Below are positions 1 through 8,467 of a stretch of 64,000 bases of DNA, one piece after another (position 1 is the stretch's first letter; each line of letters starts with the position of its first letter). The stretch is taken from assembly GCF_040546595.1 (NCBI RefSeq), contig NZ_JBEPOB010000001.1, positions 1,551,001 through 1,615,000 on the forward strand. The letters are read 5' to 3'. The DNA is from Bosea sp. OAE506. GTDB lineage: Bacteria > Pseudomonadota > Alphaproteobacteria > Rhizobiales > Beijerinckiaceae. Below the pieces are notes generated by a model that saw only the letters and a list, made by a program, of their open reading frames with translations, did no database searches and had not been told where the DNA came from. The translations under genes and the position numbers were made by a program.

Positions 1-827
1 GCCCGGTTGGCGGTGGAGATTTCCTTTTCCATGCGCTCGACGAAATCGCGCAGACTGCGGGCCTGGGCGGCGAGCTCTCCGTCCTGCCCGCGCTGCGCCT
101 CGGCGTCGCGGGTTGCGCTGGCCTCGCGCTGGCGGCGCGCCTCGACGAGCGAGCCGATGCGCTGGCGCTCGCCCGCAAGCTGTTCGAGCTCGCCCGAGAG
201 CGTGTTGCGTTCCTTGCCGATGGCCTCGCGCAGCCGCACCAGCTCACCCAGATCGGTGCCGAGCACCTCGATCTCCTGGCGCAGATCGGGCACCACCGCG
301 CCGAGCAGCATCGAGGCGCGCACCGCTTCGAGAATGTCCTCCGGGCGCACCAGCACGGCGGGCGGCGGGCGTCGACCGATCCGCTGCAGGGCGGCGAGAA
401 CCTCCGCGATCAGGCCGCGGCGCCCGTCCAGCGAGCGGCGGATGGCGGTCTCGCTCGATTGCAGCAGGGAGAGGCGCTGTTCGAGCGCGCTGATCCGCTG
501 CTCGGCGCCCTGGGCCCGGGCGGTGGTGTCGAGCAGGGCCTTGTTGAGCGCGGCCCGGTCGGCCCGGATCGCGGCAATCTCCGCCTCCAGCCTGCTGCGA
601 GCCTCGGCATTGCCGGCCAGACGCTCCTCGATCGCCTTGAGTTCGGCTTCGCGGGCCTGCTTCTCGACGAGTTTCTGCATCGCCTCGCGGGCGAGCGCTT
701 CGGGATCGGCCGGCTGCGGCTGGGCGGCTGCAGGGCCACCGGCCAGCACGAGCCCCAGGAGCAGCGCCGCCAGGGGCCGCGGGCGACCGGCATCACGGAA
801 ACGAATCAGGGGCCGGAACGCGCTCAT
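1..827 (-). CDS. EnvC-like murein hydrolase activator, N-terminal part (cut by window edge)
   Basis: Only the first ~275 codons lie in the window; the frame stays open to base 1. The ATG at 827 overlaps the rlmH stop by 4 nt (ATGA), which fixes the start. The protein opens with a basic N-terminus, a hydrophobic stretch and an Ala-X-Ala cleavage site ending near residue 36, so it is probably exported. The rest visible is a long Glu/Arg/Leu-rich coiled coil, typical of EnvC/M23 proteins, which activate amidases that split septal peptidoglycan. The C-terminal LytM/M23 domain, if present, lies beyond the edge. Its place after rlmH is the usual alphaproteobacterial order. The family call rests on coiled coil and context. 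Confidence 0.8.
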   Translation of the reverse strand, partial: MSAFRPLIRFRDAGRPRPLAALLLGLVLAGGPAAAQPQPADPEALAREAMQKLVEKQAREAELKAIEERLAGNAEARSRLEAEIAAIRADRAALNKALLDTTARAQGAEQRISALEQRLSLLQSSETAIRRSLDGRRGLIAEVLAALQRIGRRPPPAVLVRPEDILEAVRASMLLGAVVPDLRQEIEVLGTDLGELVRLREAIGKERNTLSGELEQLAGERQRIGSLVEARRQREASATRDAEAQRGQDGELAAQARSLRDFVERMEKEISTANR

Positions 828-1303
828 GCGCGATGATAGGGGTGACCGGCGAGGATCGTCATCGCGCGGTAGATCTGCTCAAGGACGAGGACGCGTACGA
901 GCTGATGGGGAATCGTGAGGCCGCCGAAGGCGAGCGTCCGGGCCGCCTGGGCGCGGATCTCCTGCGCCAGCCCGTCGGCCCCGCCGATGACGAGACTGAG
1001 CGAGCCGGTTCCGGCGTCGCGCGCGGCGGCGATGCCGGCGGCGAACGCATCGCTGCCCTCGCTGCGGCCGCGCTCATCCAGCGCGATGACGAGCCCAGGC
1101 GAGAGTTTGGCCAGGATGGCGCCAGCCTCTTCGCGCTTGCGCTCTTCGGGCCGGCGGCCGCGACTTTCGGCGATTTCGACGATGTCGGGGCCGGAGAGGC
1201 CGAGGCCGCGACCCAGCGTGGCCGCGCGCTCCCGATAGCGCTCGCAGAGCTCCCGCTCCGGCCCGTCCTTGAGACGGCCGACGGCGATCAGAGCAAGGCG
1301 CAT
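824..1303 (-). CDS. rlmH: 23S rRNA (pseudouridine1915-N3)-methyltransferase RlmH
   Basis: 159 aa, the usual RlmH length. It is a SPOUT-fold methyltransferase that uses SAM to methylate pseudouridine 1915 in helix 69 of 23S rRNA, acting on assembled 70S ribosomes. Visible family marks are the start MRLALIAVGRLK, the SAM-knot segment LVIGGADGLAQE (about residues 104-115) and the C-terminal run with IPHQLVRVLVLEQIYRA followed by the terminal HPYHRA. It lies 15 bp downstream of rsfS and overlaps the EnvC-like gene by 4 nt, so the three are probably co-transcribed. Confidence 0.95.
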   Translation of the reverse strand: MRLALIAVGRLKDGPERELCERYRERAATLGRGLGLSGPDIVEIAESRGRRPEERKREEAGAILAKLSPGLVIALDERGRSEGSDAFAAGIAAARDAGTGSLSLVIGGADGLAQEIRAQAARTLAFGGLTIPHQLVRVLVLEQIYRAMTILAGHPYHRA

Positions 1304-1318
1304 GCGCGGCGCGCGCCG

Positions 1319-1675
1319 TCAGCCGACGAGGCGCTCGCTGGGACGGTCCGCGCCCCACATCTTCTCGAGATTGTAGAACTGGCGGACTTCCGGCCGGAAG
1401 ACGTGGACGATGATATCGCCGGTGTCGATCAGCACCCAGTCGCAGGCGGGCATGCCCTCGACCTTCGGCGCCTGCAGGCCGGAGCCCTTGATCGCCTCGA
1501 CGAGGGACTCGGCGATGGAGGCGACATGGCGGTTCACGCGGCCGGTCGCGATGATCATCGCATCCGCCAGCGAGGTCTTGCCGACCAGGTCGATGACCGT
1601 GATGTCTTCCGCCTTCATGTCCTCGAGGACGTGAAGGGCGAGGGCGATGCTGTCGGCAGAAGGATTCTCCTGCAC
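1319..1675 (-). CDS. rsfS: Ribosomal silencing factor RsfS (Iojap family)
   Basis: 118 aa from a GTG at 1675. RsfS binds L14 on the 50S subunit and blocks 30S joining, lowering translation under starvation. Recognisable segments are DITVIDLVGKTSLADAMIIA, VEGMPACDWVLIDTGDIIVH and FRPEVRQFYNLEKMW, all in expected order. There is no ATG upstream in frame before a TGA near 1760, so GTG is the most reasonable start, although an upstream CTG exists. It stands between nadD (123 bp upstream) and rlmH, the common order. Confidence 0.93.
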   Translation of the reverse strand: MQENPSADSIALALHVLEDMKAEDITVIDLVGKTSLADAMIIATGRVNRHVASIAESLVEAIKGSGLQAPKVEGMPACDWVLIDTGDIIVHVFRPEVRQFYNLEKMWGADRPSERLVG

Positions 1676-1798
1676 GGCTTCCTGGGGAAGCGGCTTGGGC
1701 TCGGCTTCGCCACGGGTTGAAGGGGTCAGATCCGTATCCTCACGGGTTTGTGCGCTCGATGCGCGATGGGGTCAAAATACGCGCAGCCGGCCCGAAAT

Positions 1799-2443
1799 TC
1801 AATCGCGTTCGGCCTGTTCGCGCAGCATGGTCGAGGACAGCTCGGAGCGGCGCCCATGCAGGAAGACCCAGGCGGGCGGCTTCGTCAGGGCCAGAGCGGC
1901 GCCCTGGCTTTCGGAAATCCGCCAGCGGGAGAGCCAGTTGGCGGCCGGCGAGGCGACGGCGCTGTGGGTCGAGCCCGGGCGGTCGATGATCGCCATCGGC
2001 ATCATCCGGGCGATGGTGCGCCACTCGTTCCAGCGGTGGAAGCTGGCGAGATTGTCCGAGCCCATGATCCAGACGAAGTTCACGCCGGGGCAGCGGCGCT
2101 TGAGCGCGCGCAGCGTGTCCGCGGTGTAGCGCGTGCGCAGCATCGCCTCGATGCCGGTGACATGGATCTTGGAATGGTCGGCAAGCTTGCGGCCGAAGCG
2201 GATGCGCTGCGCCAGCGAGGGCAGCGCGGCATTGTCCTTCAGCGGATTGCCGGGCGTCACCAGCCACCAGACCCTGTCGAGCTGAAGCCGGCGCAGCGCG
2301 GTCAGGCTCGCCATGCGATGGCCGTCATGGGCCGGATTGAAGGTGCCGCCGAAAAGGCCGATGCGCAGCCCCGGCGCATGGGGCGGCAGGCGCAGATGCT
2401 CAAGGGCGAGGTGGGGGCGCATCGCCCCGGATTCGTCGCTCAC
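1799..2443 (-). CDS. nadD: Nicotinate-nucleotide adenylyltransferase NadD
   Basis: 214 aa. Converts nicotinate mononucleotide and ATP to deamido-NAD, the common step of de novo and salvage NAD synthesis. The nucleotidyltransferase motif [17 protein letters not shown] lies near residues 29-45 (the GxFxPxHxGH pattern) and the second motif [10 protein letters not shown] (SSTxxR) near the C-terminus. The GTG at 2443 overlaps the proA stop by 4 nt (GTGA), suggesting translational coupling; an in-frame ATG seven codons on is an alternative start. Confidence 0.94.
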   Translation of the reverse strand: MSDESGAMRPHLALEHLRLPPHAPGLRIGLFGGTFNPAHDGHRMASLTALRRLQLDRVWWLVTPGNPLKDNAALPSLAQRIRFGRKLADHSKIHVTGIEAMLRTRYTADTLRALKRRCPGVNFVWIMGSDNLASFHRWNEWRTIARMMPMAIIDRPGSTHSAVASPAANWLSRWRISESQGAALALTKPPAWVFLHGRRSELSSTMLREQAERD

Positions 2444-3786
2444 GGTCGGATCTGGCCGTTGCCGTGGACGCGGTATTTGAAGGAGCAGAGCTGCTCGACT
2501 CCGACCGGGCCGCGGGCGTGCATGCGACCGGTGGCGATGCCGATCTCCGCGCCGAAGCCGAATTCCCCGCCATCGGCGAACTGGGTCGAGGCGTTGTGCA
2601 GCACGATGGCCGAGTCGATCTCGGCGAGGAAGCGGCCGGCAGCGGCCGCATCGGCGGTGACGATGGCGTCGGTGTGGTGCGAGCCATAGCGCTCGATATG
2701 GGCGATGGCTTCGTCGAGCCCGGCCACGACCTTCACCGCGATGATGCGGTCGAGATACTCCGTCGCCCAGTCCGCCTCGCTCGCCGCCTCGGCCCGGGCC
2801 GCCGCGGCCTGGGTGCGGGCATCGCCGCGCACCGCACAGCCGGCCTCGATCAACGCGGTCACCAGCGGCTCCAGATGCGTCGCCGCACAGGCCTCGTCGA
2901 CCAGCAGCGTCTCGGCGGCGCCGCAGACGCCGATGCGCCGGAGCTTGGCGTTGAGCACGATCTCGCGGGCCATGGCGAGCTCGGCCGCGGCATGGACATA
3001 GACATGGCAGTTGCCGTCGAGATGGGCGAAGACGGGAACGCGCGCATCGCTCTGGACGCGGGCCACCAGGCTCTTGCCGCCGCGCGGAACGACAACGTCG
3101 ACGCTGCCGTCGAGGCCCTTGAGGATCTCGCCGACCGCGTCCCGGTCGCGCGTCGGCACGAGCTGGATCGCATCGCCGGGCAGGCCGGCCGACTCGAGGC
3201 CCTCGCGCAGCGCGGCCGCGATTTCGGTGGCGGTGCGGAAGCTGTCAGAGCCCGCGCGCAGGATCGCGGCATTGCCGCTCTTCAGGCAGAGCGCGCCGGC
3301 ATCGGCCGTGACATTGGGACGGCTTTCGAAGATCACCGCGATGACGCCGAGCGGCGTCGCGACGCGCTCGAAGCGCAGGCCGTTGGGCTGCGTCCAGGTC
3401 GCGAGCACGCGCCCGAGCGGATCGGGCAGGGTGGCGACGCTGGCGACGGCCTCGGCCACCGCGGATAGGCGGGCGGGATCGAGCAGCAGGCGGTCGATGA
3501 AGGCCGGGGTCTGGCCGGCGGCGCGGGCGTCGGCGAGGTCGAGCGCGTTGGCGGCCAGGATGGCGGCCTCACGCGCCCGCAGTGCGCCGGCCATCGCACG
3601 CAGCGCAGCATCGCGCCGTTCGGCGGAGGCGAGCGACACCTGCCGCGCCGCGGCGCGGGCGCGCCGGCCCAGGGCCTGCATCTGCACGGCCACGTCCGGC
3701 GCAGCTCCGCCCTCGCGGGCGAGCCCCTCGCTCGAGACCACGCGCAGCACCGCTTCGCTCGTCATGTCCACCCTGCCAGACGCCAT
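2440..3786 (-). CDS. proA: Glutamate-5-semialdehyde dehydrogenase ProA
   Basis: 448 aa, slightly longer than the ~420 aa norm because of an N-terminal tail. Second step of proline synthesis: NADPH-dependent reduction of gamma-glutamyl phosphate. The aldehyde dehydrogenase fold shows [13 protein letters not shown], the segment [10 protein letters not shown] and the catalytic cysteine in [16 protein letters not shown]. It ends with the family-typical [13 protein letters not shown]. It lies 12 bp after proB and overlaps nadD. The start may be the ATG at 3786 or a second ATG seven codons later; neither has a well-spaced ribosome binding site. Confidence 0.95.
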   Translation of the reverse strand: MASGRVDMTSEAVLRVVSSEGLAREGGAAPDVAVQMQALGRRARAAARQVSLASAERRDAALRAMAGALRAREAAILAANALDLADARAAGQTPAFIDRLLLDPARLSAVAEAVASVATLPDPLGRVLATWTQPNGLRFERVATPLGVIAVIFESRPNVTADAGALCLKSGNAAILRAGSDSFRTATEIAAALREGLESAGLPGDAIQLVPTRDRDAVGEILKGLDGSVDVVVPRGGKSLVARVQSDARVPVFAHLDGNCHVYVHAAAELAMAREIVLNAKLRRIGVCGAAETLLVDEACAATHLEPLVTALIEAGCAVRGDARTQAAAARAEAASEADWATEYLDRIIAVKVVAGLDEAIAHIERYGSHHTDAIVTADAAAAGRFLAEIDSAIVLHNASTQFADGGEFGFGAEIGIATGRMHARGPVGVEQLCSFKYRVHGNGQIRP

Positions 3787-3798
3787 CTTCCCGCAACC

Positions 3799-4941
3799 TT
3801 AGCTCACGCCGAGCGCCATGTCGTCCCGGTGGATCATCTCCGCCCTGCCGGGATAGCCCAGGATGGCGGCGATGTCGCGCGAAGCCTTGCCGAGGACCAG
3901 CGCGGCCTCGGCCGCATCGTAGGCCACAAGTCCGCGCCCGAGCAGTCGCCCTTCGGCATCGCGGATCAGAACGGCATCGCCGCGGGCGAAATCGCCCTCG
4001 ATCCGGCTGACGCCGACGGGCAGCAGGCTCGCGCCGCCGGCCAGCGCGCGCGCCGCCCCGGCATCGACATGGAGCGTGCCGCGCGGCTCGAGCGAACCGG
4101 CGATCCAGGTCTTGCGGGCGGTGGCGGGCGTCGAGGCGGTCAGGAACCAGGTGCAGCGCGCGCCTTGCGAGATGGCCGCGAGCGGGTTCTTGCCGCGGCC
4201 GTCGGCGATCAGCATGTGGGTGCCGCCGCTGGCGGCGATCTTGCCGGCCTCGATCTTGGTGCGCATGCCGCCGCGTGAGAGCTCGGACGCCGCGCCGCCG
4301 GCCATCGCGTCGATCTCGGGCGTGATGCGCTCGACGAGGGGGATGTGACGCGCCGCCGGATCGCGGGCGGGCGGAGCGGTGTAGAGCCCGTCGATGTCGG
4401 AGAACAACACCAGCAGATCGGCGCCGGCCATGGTGGCGACGCGGGCGGCGAGCCGGTCATTGTCGCCATAGCGGATCTCGGTGGTGGCGACGGTGTCGTT
4501 CTCGTTGATCACCGGAATGGCGCGCAGGTCGAGCAGGCGGCCGAGCGTCGCGCGGGCATTGAGATAGCGGCGGCGCTCCTCCGTATCGGCCAGCGTCAGC
4601 AGGATCTGGCCGGCGGTAAGCGCGTGGTGGCCCAGCGCCTCGGCCCAGGTGCGGGCGAGCGCGATCTGGCCGACCGCGGCGGCGGCCTGGCTCTCTTCCA
4701 GCCGCAGAGGGCCCGAGGGCAGGCCGAGCACCGTGCGCCCGAGCGCGATCGCCCCCGAGGAGACGACGAGCACATCGGCCCCGCGCTGGTGCAGTTCGGC
4801 GAGGTCCTCGGCCAGGGCGGCCAGCCAGGCCTGGCGCAGGCGGCCGCGGTCGCGGTCGACGAGCAGGCTCGAGCCGACCTTCACCACGATGCGACGGAAC
4901 TGGTTCAGCGACGGCGTCTGCACGGACAGGGAAACCCGCAT
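3799..4941 (-). CDS. proB: Glutamate 5-kinase ProB with C-terminal PUA domain
   Basis: 380 aa. First enzyme of proline synthesis: phosphorylates glutamate with ATP and is normally feedback-inhibited by proline. The amino-acid kinase domain shows [16 protein letters not shown] (residues ~15-30), [16 protein letters not shown] and [12 protein letters not shown]. The last ~100 residues form a PUA domain ([20 protein letters not shown]). In many alphaproteobacteria obgE precedes proB; here the gene starts divergently from cspA with no obgE, so it likely heads the operon down to the EnvC-like gene. Confidence 0.95.
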   Translation of the reverse strand: MRVSLSVQTPSLNQFRRIVVKVGSSLLVDRDRGRLRQAWLAALAEDLAELHQRGADVLVVSSGAIALGRTVLGLPSGPLRLEESQAAAAVGQIALARTWAEALGHHALTAGQILLTLADTEERRRYLNARATLGRLLDLRAIPVINENDTVATTEIRYGDNDRLAARVATMAGADLLVLFSDIDGLYTAPPARDPAARHIPLVERITPEIDAMAGGAASELSRGGMRTKIEAGKIAASGGTHMLIADGRGKNPLAAISQGARCTWFLTASTPATARKTWIAGSLEPRGTLHVDAGAARALAGGASLLPVGVSRIEGDFARGDAVLIRDAEGRLLGRGLVAYDAAEAALVLGKASRDIAAILGYPGRAEMIHRDDMALGVS

Positions 4942-5043
4942 GTTGGCGATGACGATGCCTGCCTCTTGGCGAAAAGCGTGTCATTGTAAAGCGCGTGGGC
5001 GCGAGGGCGGGGGCACCGCCGGCGCATTCGCGCGGCAGTTGCA

Positions 5044-5072
5044 TTGACATTGCCGGTTCGAGCGCCCATATG
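5044..5072 (+). promoter_or_regulatory. Possible sigma70-type promoter of cspA
   Basis: A perfect TTGACA lies at 5044-5049, followed after 17-19 bp by a weak -10 (CATATG or TATGGG). It would give a cspA leader of roughly 130 nt, and long 5' leaders are typical of cold-shock genes. The -10 is poor, so this is tentative. Confidence 0.35.
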
Positions 5073-5211
5073 GGGTGGGTCGATATTTAGGCCGAACGAC
5101 TTGGCCCCGCGCAGTTCAGCTGCGCACGCTGACGACCTTCCCGCTCAAAATTCGCAAAACGACGCGCGACATCCGTCCGTGTCGCACAATTATACCGTGA
5201 AAGGGTTCGTC

Positions 5212-5421
5212 ATGAGCGCCGGTACAGTCAAGTGGTTCAATTCGACCAAGGGTTTCGGTTTCATTCAGCCGGATGATGGCGGCCAGGACGTGTTCGTCCA
5301 CATCAGCGCCGTCGAGCGCGCTGGCATGCGCGATCTCCGGGAAGGTCAGAAGATCTCCTACGAGCTCACGCAGGACAAGCGTTCGGGCAAGATGTCGGCC
5401 GATCAGCTCCGCGCCGAGTGA
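5212..5421 (+). CDS. Cold-shock protein (CspA family)
   Basis: 69 aa, the usual length of a single cold-shock domain that binds single-stranded RNA/DNA and melts RNA secondary structure. RNP1 is seen as KGFGFI (residues 13-18) and RNP2 as VFVHI (27-31). The frame is open further upstream, but the family start [16 protein letters not shown] fixes the ATG at 5212. The 270-bp gap to divergent proB holds a candidate promoter and a long leader; I see no other gene there. A hairpin with a T-run follows at 5518. Confidence 0.95.
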   Translation: MSAGTVKWFNSTKGFGFIQPDDGGQDVFVHISAVERAGMRDLREGQKISYELTQDKRSGKMSADQLRAE

Positions 5422-5517
5422 GATGATCGCCGCAAAGGCCGGCTAGGACAGCAGGAGGGCGACCACGGATGTACTGGCGCCCCCGTTTCCCAGCCTGAGC
5501 TATCGCGGCGTGACGAA

Positions 5518-5546
5518 GGGTCGGTGCCTGTGCCCGACCCTTTTTT
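5518..5546 (+). terminator. Rho-independent terminator between cspA and rpsU
   Basis: A perfect 7-bp stem (GGGTCGG at 5518-5524 with CCGACCC at 5534-5540) is followed at once by six T. It lies 97 bp after the cspA stop and 27 bp before the rpsU ATG, so rpsU may depend on read-through or on a promoter within 5422-5517. Confidence 0.75.
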
Positions 5547-5572
5547 CCATTCTCCAACCATGGGAGTGACAG

Positions 5573-5836
5573 ATGCAGGTTCTCGTCCGCGACAATAATG
5601 TCGACCAGGCCCTTCGGGTGCTGAAGAAGAAGATGCAGCGCGAAGGCGTGTTTCGTGAGATGAAGCGCCGTTCGGCCTATGAGAAGCCGTCCGAGAAGCG
5701 CGTTCGCGAGAAGGCCGACGCCATCCGTCGCGCCCGCAAGGTCGCCCGCAAGCAGATGCAGCGCGAGGGCCTGATCGCCGCTCCGAAGCCGAAGCCGCGT
5801 CCGGTGCGCGCTGGAAGCGCACCCGCGCCGCGCTGA
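5573..5836 (+). CDS. rpsU: 30S ribosomal protein S21
   Basis: 87 aa with the full S21 pattern: [20 protein letters not shown], then [19 protein letters not shown] and a basic C-terminal helix. S21 sits on the 30S platform near the anti-Shine-Dalgarno sequence and aids initiation. A GGGAG ribosome binding site lies 6 nt before the ATG. The C-terminal tail (Pro/Ala/Lys-rich) is longer than in enterobacteria, as usual in alphaproteobacteria. Linkage to cspA is common in this class. Confidence 0.96.
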   Translation: MQVLVRDNNVDQALRVLKKKMQREGVFREMKRRSAYEKPSEKRVREKADAIRRARKVARKQMQREGLIAAPKPKPRPVRAGSAPAPR

Positions 5837-5850
5837 TTTCGATACCATTC

Positions 5851-5875
5851 GGGCGCAATTTGGATTATTGCGCCC
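5851..5875. other. Stem-loop after rpsU (no T-run)
   Basis: A perfect 8-bp stem (GGGCGCAA at 5851-5858 with TTGCGCCC at 5868-5875) starts 14 bp after the rpsU stop. No T-tract follows, so it may protect the rpsU 3' end or attenuate into the next gene rather than terminate fully. Confidence 0.5.
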
Positions 5876-5920
5876 TCGCGGGCCGGAATGCGCCCGTCAC
5901 AACCCGAGAGAAGGCTACCC

Positions 5921-6298
5921 TTGAAGAACCCGAACGACCGCAGCTTCACTGATCGTCAGGCCAATTCCGCGGCCGCCAAGAAAGCGCTCCTGGAGCGGTT
6001 CAAGGCGAGGCCCGGTCCGGATGACCCGATCATGCAGCAGCGACGCGCGGAACGCGAAGCCGTCGCCGTTGCCCGCGCTGCGCGCGAGGCCGAAAAGGCT
6101 GCCCTTCGCGCCGAGCAGGAGCGTCTCGCCGAGATCGAGCGTCTGCGCCTCGAAGAGGAAGAGCGGATCGCCGAAATCGCTCGCGAGGCCGCCCGCAAGG
6201 CCGAGCAGGCCAAGCGTGACGCCGAGCGCCCGCGTAAGGTCCTGCTCGAGGCCGTGCAGTACGCGCAGATGCGCGCCGCCGGCAAGGGCCGCCGCTGA
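5921..6298 (+). CDS. DUF6481 family protein
   Basis: 125 aa from a TTG at 5921, chosen because a clear GAGAAGG ribosome binding site ends 7 nt before it and because the family begins MKNPNDRSFTDRQANSAAAK. Upstream codons are open but lack a fitting site. After a conserved N-terminal ~40 residues the protein is an unbroken Glu/Arg/Ala helix (about residues 45-115), probably a coiled coil. No enzymatic motif is seen. Function is unknown; the position after rpsU hints at a ribosome- or RNA-linked role, which is inference only. Confidence 0.8.
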   Translation: MKNPNDRSFTDRQANSAAAKKALLERFKARPGPDDPIMQQRRAEREAVAVARAAREAEKAALRAEQERLAEIERLRLEEEERIAEIAREAARKAEQAKRDAERPRKVLLEAVQYAQMRAAGKGRR

Positions 6299-6306
6299 CC
6301 GCTCCA

Positions 6307-6327
6307 GCGCCGGGCCGCGCCCGGCGC
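6307..6327. other. GC-rich stem-loop after the DUF6481 gene
   Basis: A perfect 9-bp stem (GCGCCGGGC, 3-nt loop, GCCCGGCGC) begins 8 bp after the stop. There is no T-run; it is a possible Rho-assisted terminator or 3'-end stabiliser. Confidence 0.4.
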
Positions 6328-6491
6328 GGTGGACCCTCCCGCGGCGTGGCCGCGGTGTGAGGATCTGCCCAGACCGCGGGACTCGCTGAGGGATCCCGCG
6401 TCGTGACATGCCTCCCAACAGGGGCGGGTCGCTCCGCGCCCTCCGGCCGGATCGTGAATCCGCTCCTGCCGCGAACCCGGAGCGAGCCGCC

Positions 6492-6812
6492 ATGGCGACG
6501 CGAGGCCTTTCGTCCGACGAGATCAAGCTTCGCGCGCAGCGGGCCTTCGACAAGGTTGATGCCCGCAAGCAGGAGGCCTCCCGCGCCTTCGAGGCCGAAC
6601 AGCTCGCCCGCGAGGCCGTGCTGCAGAAGACGGCCCGGCTGAAGGCGCTGCGCCTCGCCAAGGAAGCCGCCGACGCCGAGACCGCCGCCATCGTCGCCGC
6701 CGAGCAGATCCGGGCCAAGGTTGAGATCGCCGAGGCCAAGGCCGCCGCGAAGGCGAGCAAGGCCGAAGCCGGCAAGCGCACGACCAAGGCGAAGGCCAAG
6801 CCCGCCGCCTGA
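6492..6812 (+). CDS. Small Ala/Lys-rich helical protein of unknown function
   Basis: 106 aa from the ATG at 6492, which is preceded by a GGAG-type site; an ATG 28 codons upstream is possible but encodes an Arg/Pro-rich tail that looks non-coding. The body (residues ~5-85) is a charged Ala/Glu/Lys/Arg helix beginning MATRGLSSDEIKLRAQRAFD. The tail KRTTKAKAKPAA is basic like a histone-H1-type tail, so nucleic-acid binding is possible. I do not recognise the family. It resembles the preceding DUF6481 protein in composition and may be a diverged relative or partner. Confidence 0.6.
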   Translation: MATRGLSSDEIKLRAQRAFDKVDARKQEASRAFEAEQLAREAVLQKTARLKALRLAKEAADAETAAIVAAEQIRAKVEIAEAKAAAKASKAEAGKRTTKAKAKPAA

Positions 6813-6961
6813 GCGCGGGCTCCGCTCTGCCTTTCTTCTTCCATCCTCGACCCACCCGCCACGCTCCGGAAAGAACTGGCGCGGCGGCTGATCTGTGTCG
6901 AGAAAGTCACCGAGCGGGATTTCCCCCTTTCCGTCGGGCCGCCGCGCCGATAACGTAGGCG

Positions 6962-6983
6962 AAATCGTCGCCGGCGATTTTTT
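6962..6983 (+). terminator. Likely Rho-independent terminator
   Basis: AAATCG (6962-6967) pairs with CGATTT (6975-6980) around a 7-nt loop and runs into six T. It lies 150 bp after the Ala/Lys-rich gene and 75 bp before the sigma-factor ATG, so it would insulate the sigma operon. Apart from it the 245-bp gap 6813-7057 shows nothing I can name. Confidence 0.5.
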
Positions 6984-7057
6984 CGTGCCGACGGTTGAAC
7001 CTCTCCTACGCTCGCTGCGACCAACCCTCGCGAGCCGGATGTCAGGCCTCGAGGGCG

Positions 7058-7618
7058 ATGCATACGGAATCCGACGAAGAACTCGTCAAGCGGATCGCCG
7101 GTGGCGACCGGCTCGCGATGAAGGTGCTGTTCTCGCGGCACCAGACGCGGGTTTATCGTTTTGCGCTGCGCCTGCTGCGCGACGAGACGATGGCGGAGGA
7201 TGTGACGGGTGACGTCTTCATGGACCTCTGGCGTCAGGCGGACCGGTTCGAGGCGCGCTCCTCGGTCACGACCTGGCTGCTCACCATCGCCCGCAACAAA
7301 TCCTATTCGGCCTTGCGCAAGCGGCGCGATGCCGGGCTCGACGATGATTTCGCCGCCAGCATCGAGGACGAGGCGGACGACCCCGAGGTCGTGCTGCAGA
7401 AACAGGACAAGGGGCTCGCGATCCGGGCCTGCCTGTCCAAGCTCTCGCGGGACCATGCCGAGGTCATCGACCTCGTCTATTACCACGAGAGTTCGGTCGA
7501 GGAGGTCGCCAGGATCGTCGGCATCCCCGAAAACACGGTCAAGACGCGGCTCTTCCATGCCCGCAAGAAGCTGGGAGAGCTGCTCAAGGCGGCGGGAATC
7601 GACCGCGGCTGGCCCTGA
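7058..7618 (+). CDS. ECF RNA polymerase sigma factor (sigma-70 family)
   Basis: 186 aa. Start at the ATG 7058 (MHTESDEELVKRIAGGD), after GAGGGCG; the open frame further upstream is not sigma-like. Region 2 spans about residues 25-90 (FSRHQTRVYRFALRLLRDET, AEDVTGDVFMDLWRQ), region 4 about 130-180 (VEEVARIVGIPENTVKTRLF). It directs RNA polymerase to its own promoter set. The next gene is a membrane anti-sigma factor 99 bp downstream, then a secreted subtilase, so all three probably form one regulated unit. The signal sensed is not evident. Confidence 0.92.
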   Translation: MHTESDEELVKRIAGGDRLAMKVLFSRHQTRVYRFALRLLRDETMAEDVTGDVFMDLWRQADRFEARSSVTTWLLTIARNKSYSALRKRRDAGLDDDFAASIEDEADDPEVVLQKQDKGLAIRACLSKLSRDHAEVIDLVYYHESSVEEVARIVGIPENTVKTRLFHARKKLGELLKAAGIDRGWP

Positions 7619-7717
7619 GGGGACGCCGCAGGCCACCGCCCGCCGCTCCGACATGCCGATGCGTTCCCGCCATTCCGTGATCCGTGCCGAGACGGTGCGC
7701 GCTTTTGGAGTTCAGTC

Positions 7718-8395
7718 ATGACCGACGCCGTTGCGACCGATCCGAAGCGCGCCGAAATCGAGCTGCTTCTGCCTTTCTACGCCACCGGCCGTCTTTCGCC
7801 GGCCGACACGATCCGGGTCGAGGCCGCCCTGGCCGCGGATCCCGAGCTGGCCCTGCGCCTCGACATCGTACGGGACGACATGGCCGAGACGGTGCTGCTG
7901 AACGAGCGGCTCGGCGCGCCCTCGCCGCGGGTTCTCGACCGGCTGATGGCGGGCATCGAAGCCGAGCCGCGCCGGCAGGGCCTGCTCTCCACCGCCAAGG
8001 GCGGCTTGATCACCTGGCTGGGCGGGCTGCTCGCAGCCCAGCCGCCACGCCGCCTCGCCTATGCGGGAGCGGCGGCGGTCGCGCTGGTCGCCATCCAGGG
8101 GATCGCGCTGACCGGTTTCGTCCTGCGCGAGCGGACCGGCTTCGAGACGGCTTCGAGTGTCTCGCAGGCTTCGGAGCGCTATGTGCTGCTGAGCTTTTCG
8201 GCGGATGCGCGGGCCGGCGATATCGCCTCCTTCTTCAAGCGCTTCGATGCCTCGGTCGTCGACGGCCCCCGCGCCAACGGCTATTTCAAGGTTCGTGTCG
8301 GCGACGCCTCGCTCACCCAGGCCCAGGTCGATGCGATCGCGGCCCGGATGAAGTCCGAGGCCGCGATCGTGCGCTTCGTCGCCCCGGCGCCCTGA
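7718..8395 (+). CDS. Membrane-anchored anti-sigma factor
   Basis: 225 aa. Residues ~10-65 form an anti-sigma-like helical domain (AEIELLLPFYATGRLSPAD) without the HxxxCxxC zinc motif of ZAS proteins. One membrane helix lies near 112-131 (VALVAIQGIALTGFVL), leaving a ~90-residue periplasmic domain. A TTGGAG site precedes the ATG. Expected role: hold the upstream ECF sigma factor at the membrane until a periplasmic cue triggers release. The identification rests on topology, the N-terminal pattern and linkage to the sigma gene. Confidence 0.82.
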   Translation: MTDAVATDPKRAEIELLLPFYATGRLSPADTIRVEAALAADPELALRLDIVRDDMAETVLLNERLGAPSPRVLDRLMAGIEAEPRRQGLLSTAKGGLITWLGGLLAAQPPRRLAYAGAAAVALVAIQGIALTGFVLRERTGFETASSVSQASERYVLLSFSADARAGDIASFFKRFDASVVDGPRANGYFKVRVGDASLTQAQVDAIAARMKSEAAIVRFVAPAP

Positions 8396-8467
8396 GCGCG
8401 GCCGGTGACGGCACGGCACGGTTCTGGTAAGGCTTCGCCGCATCCGAGCGCGTCGGGAGAGCGCATC

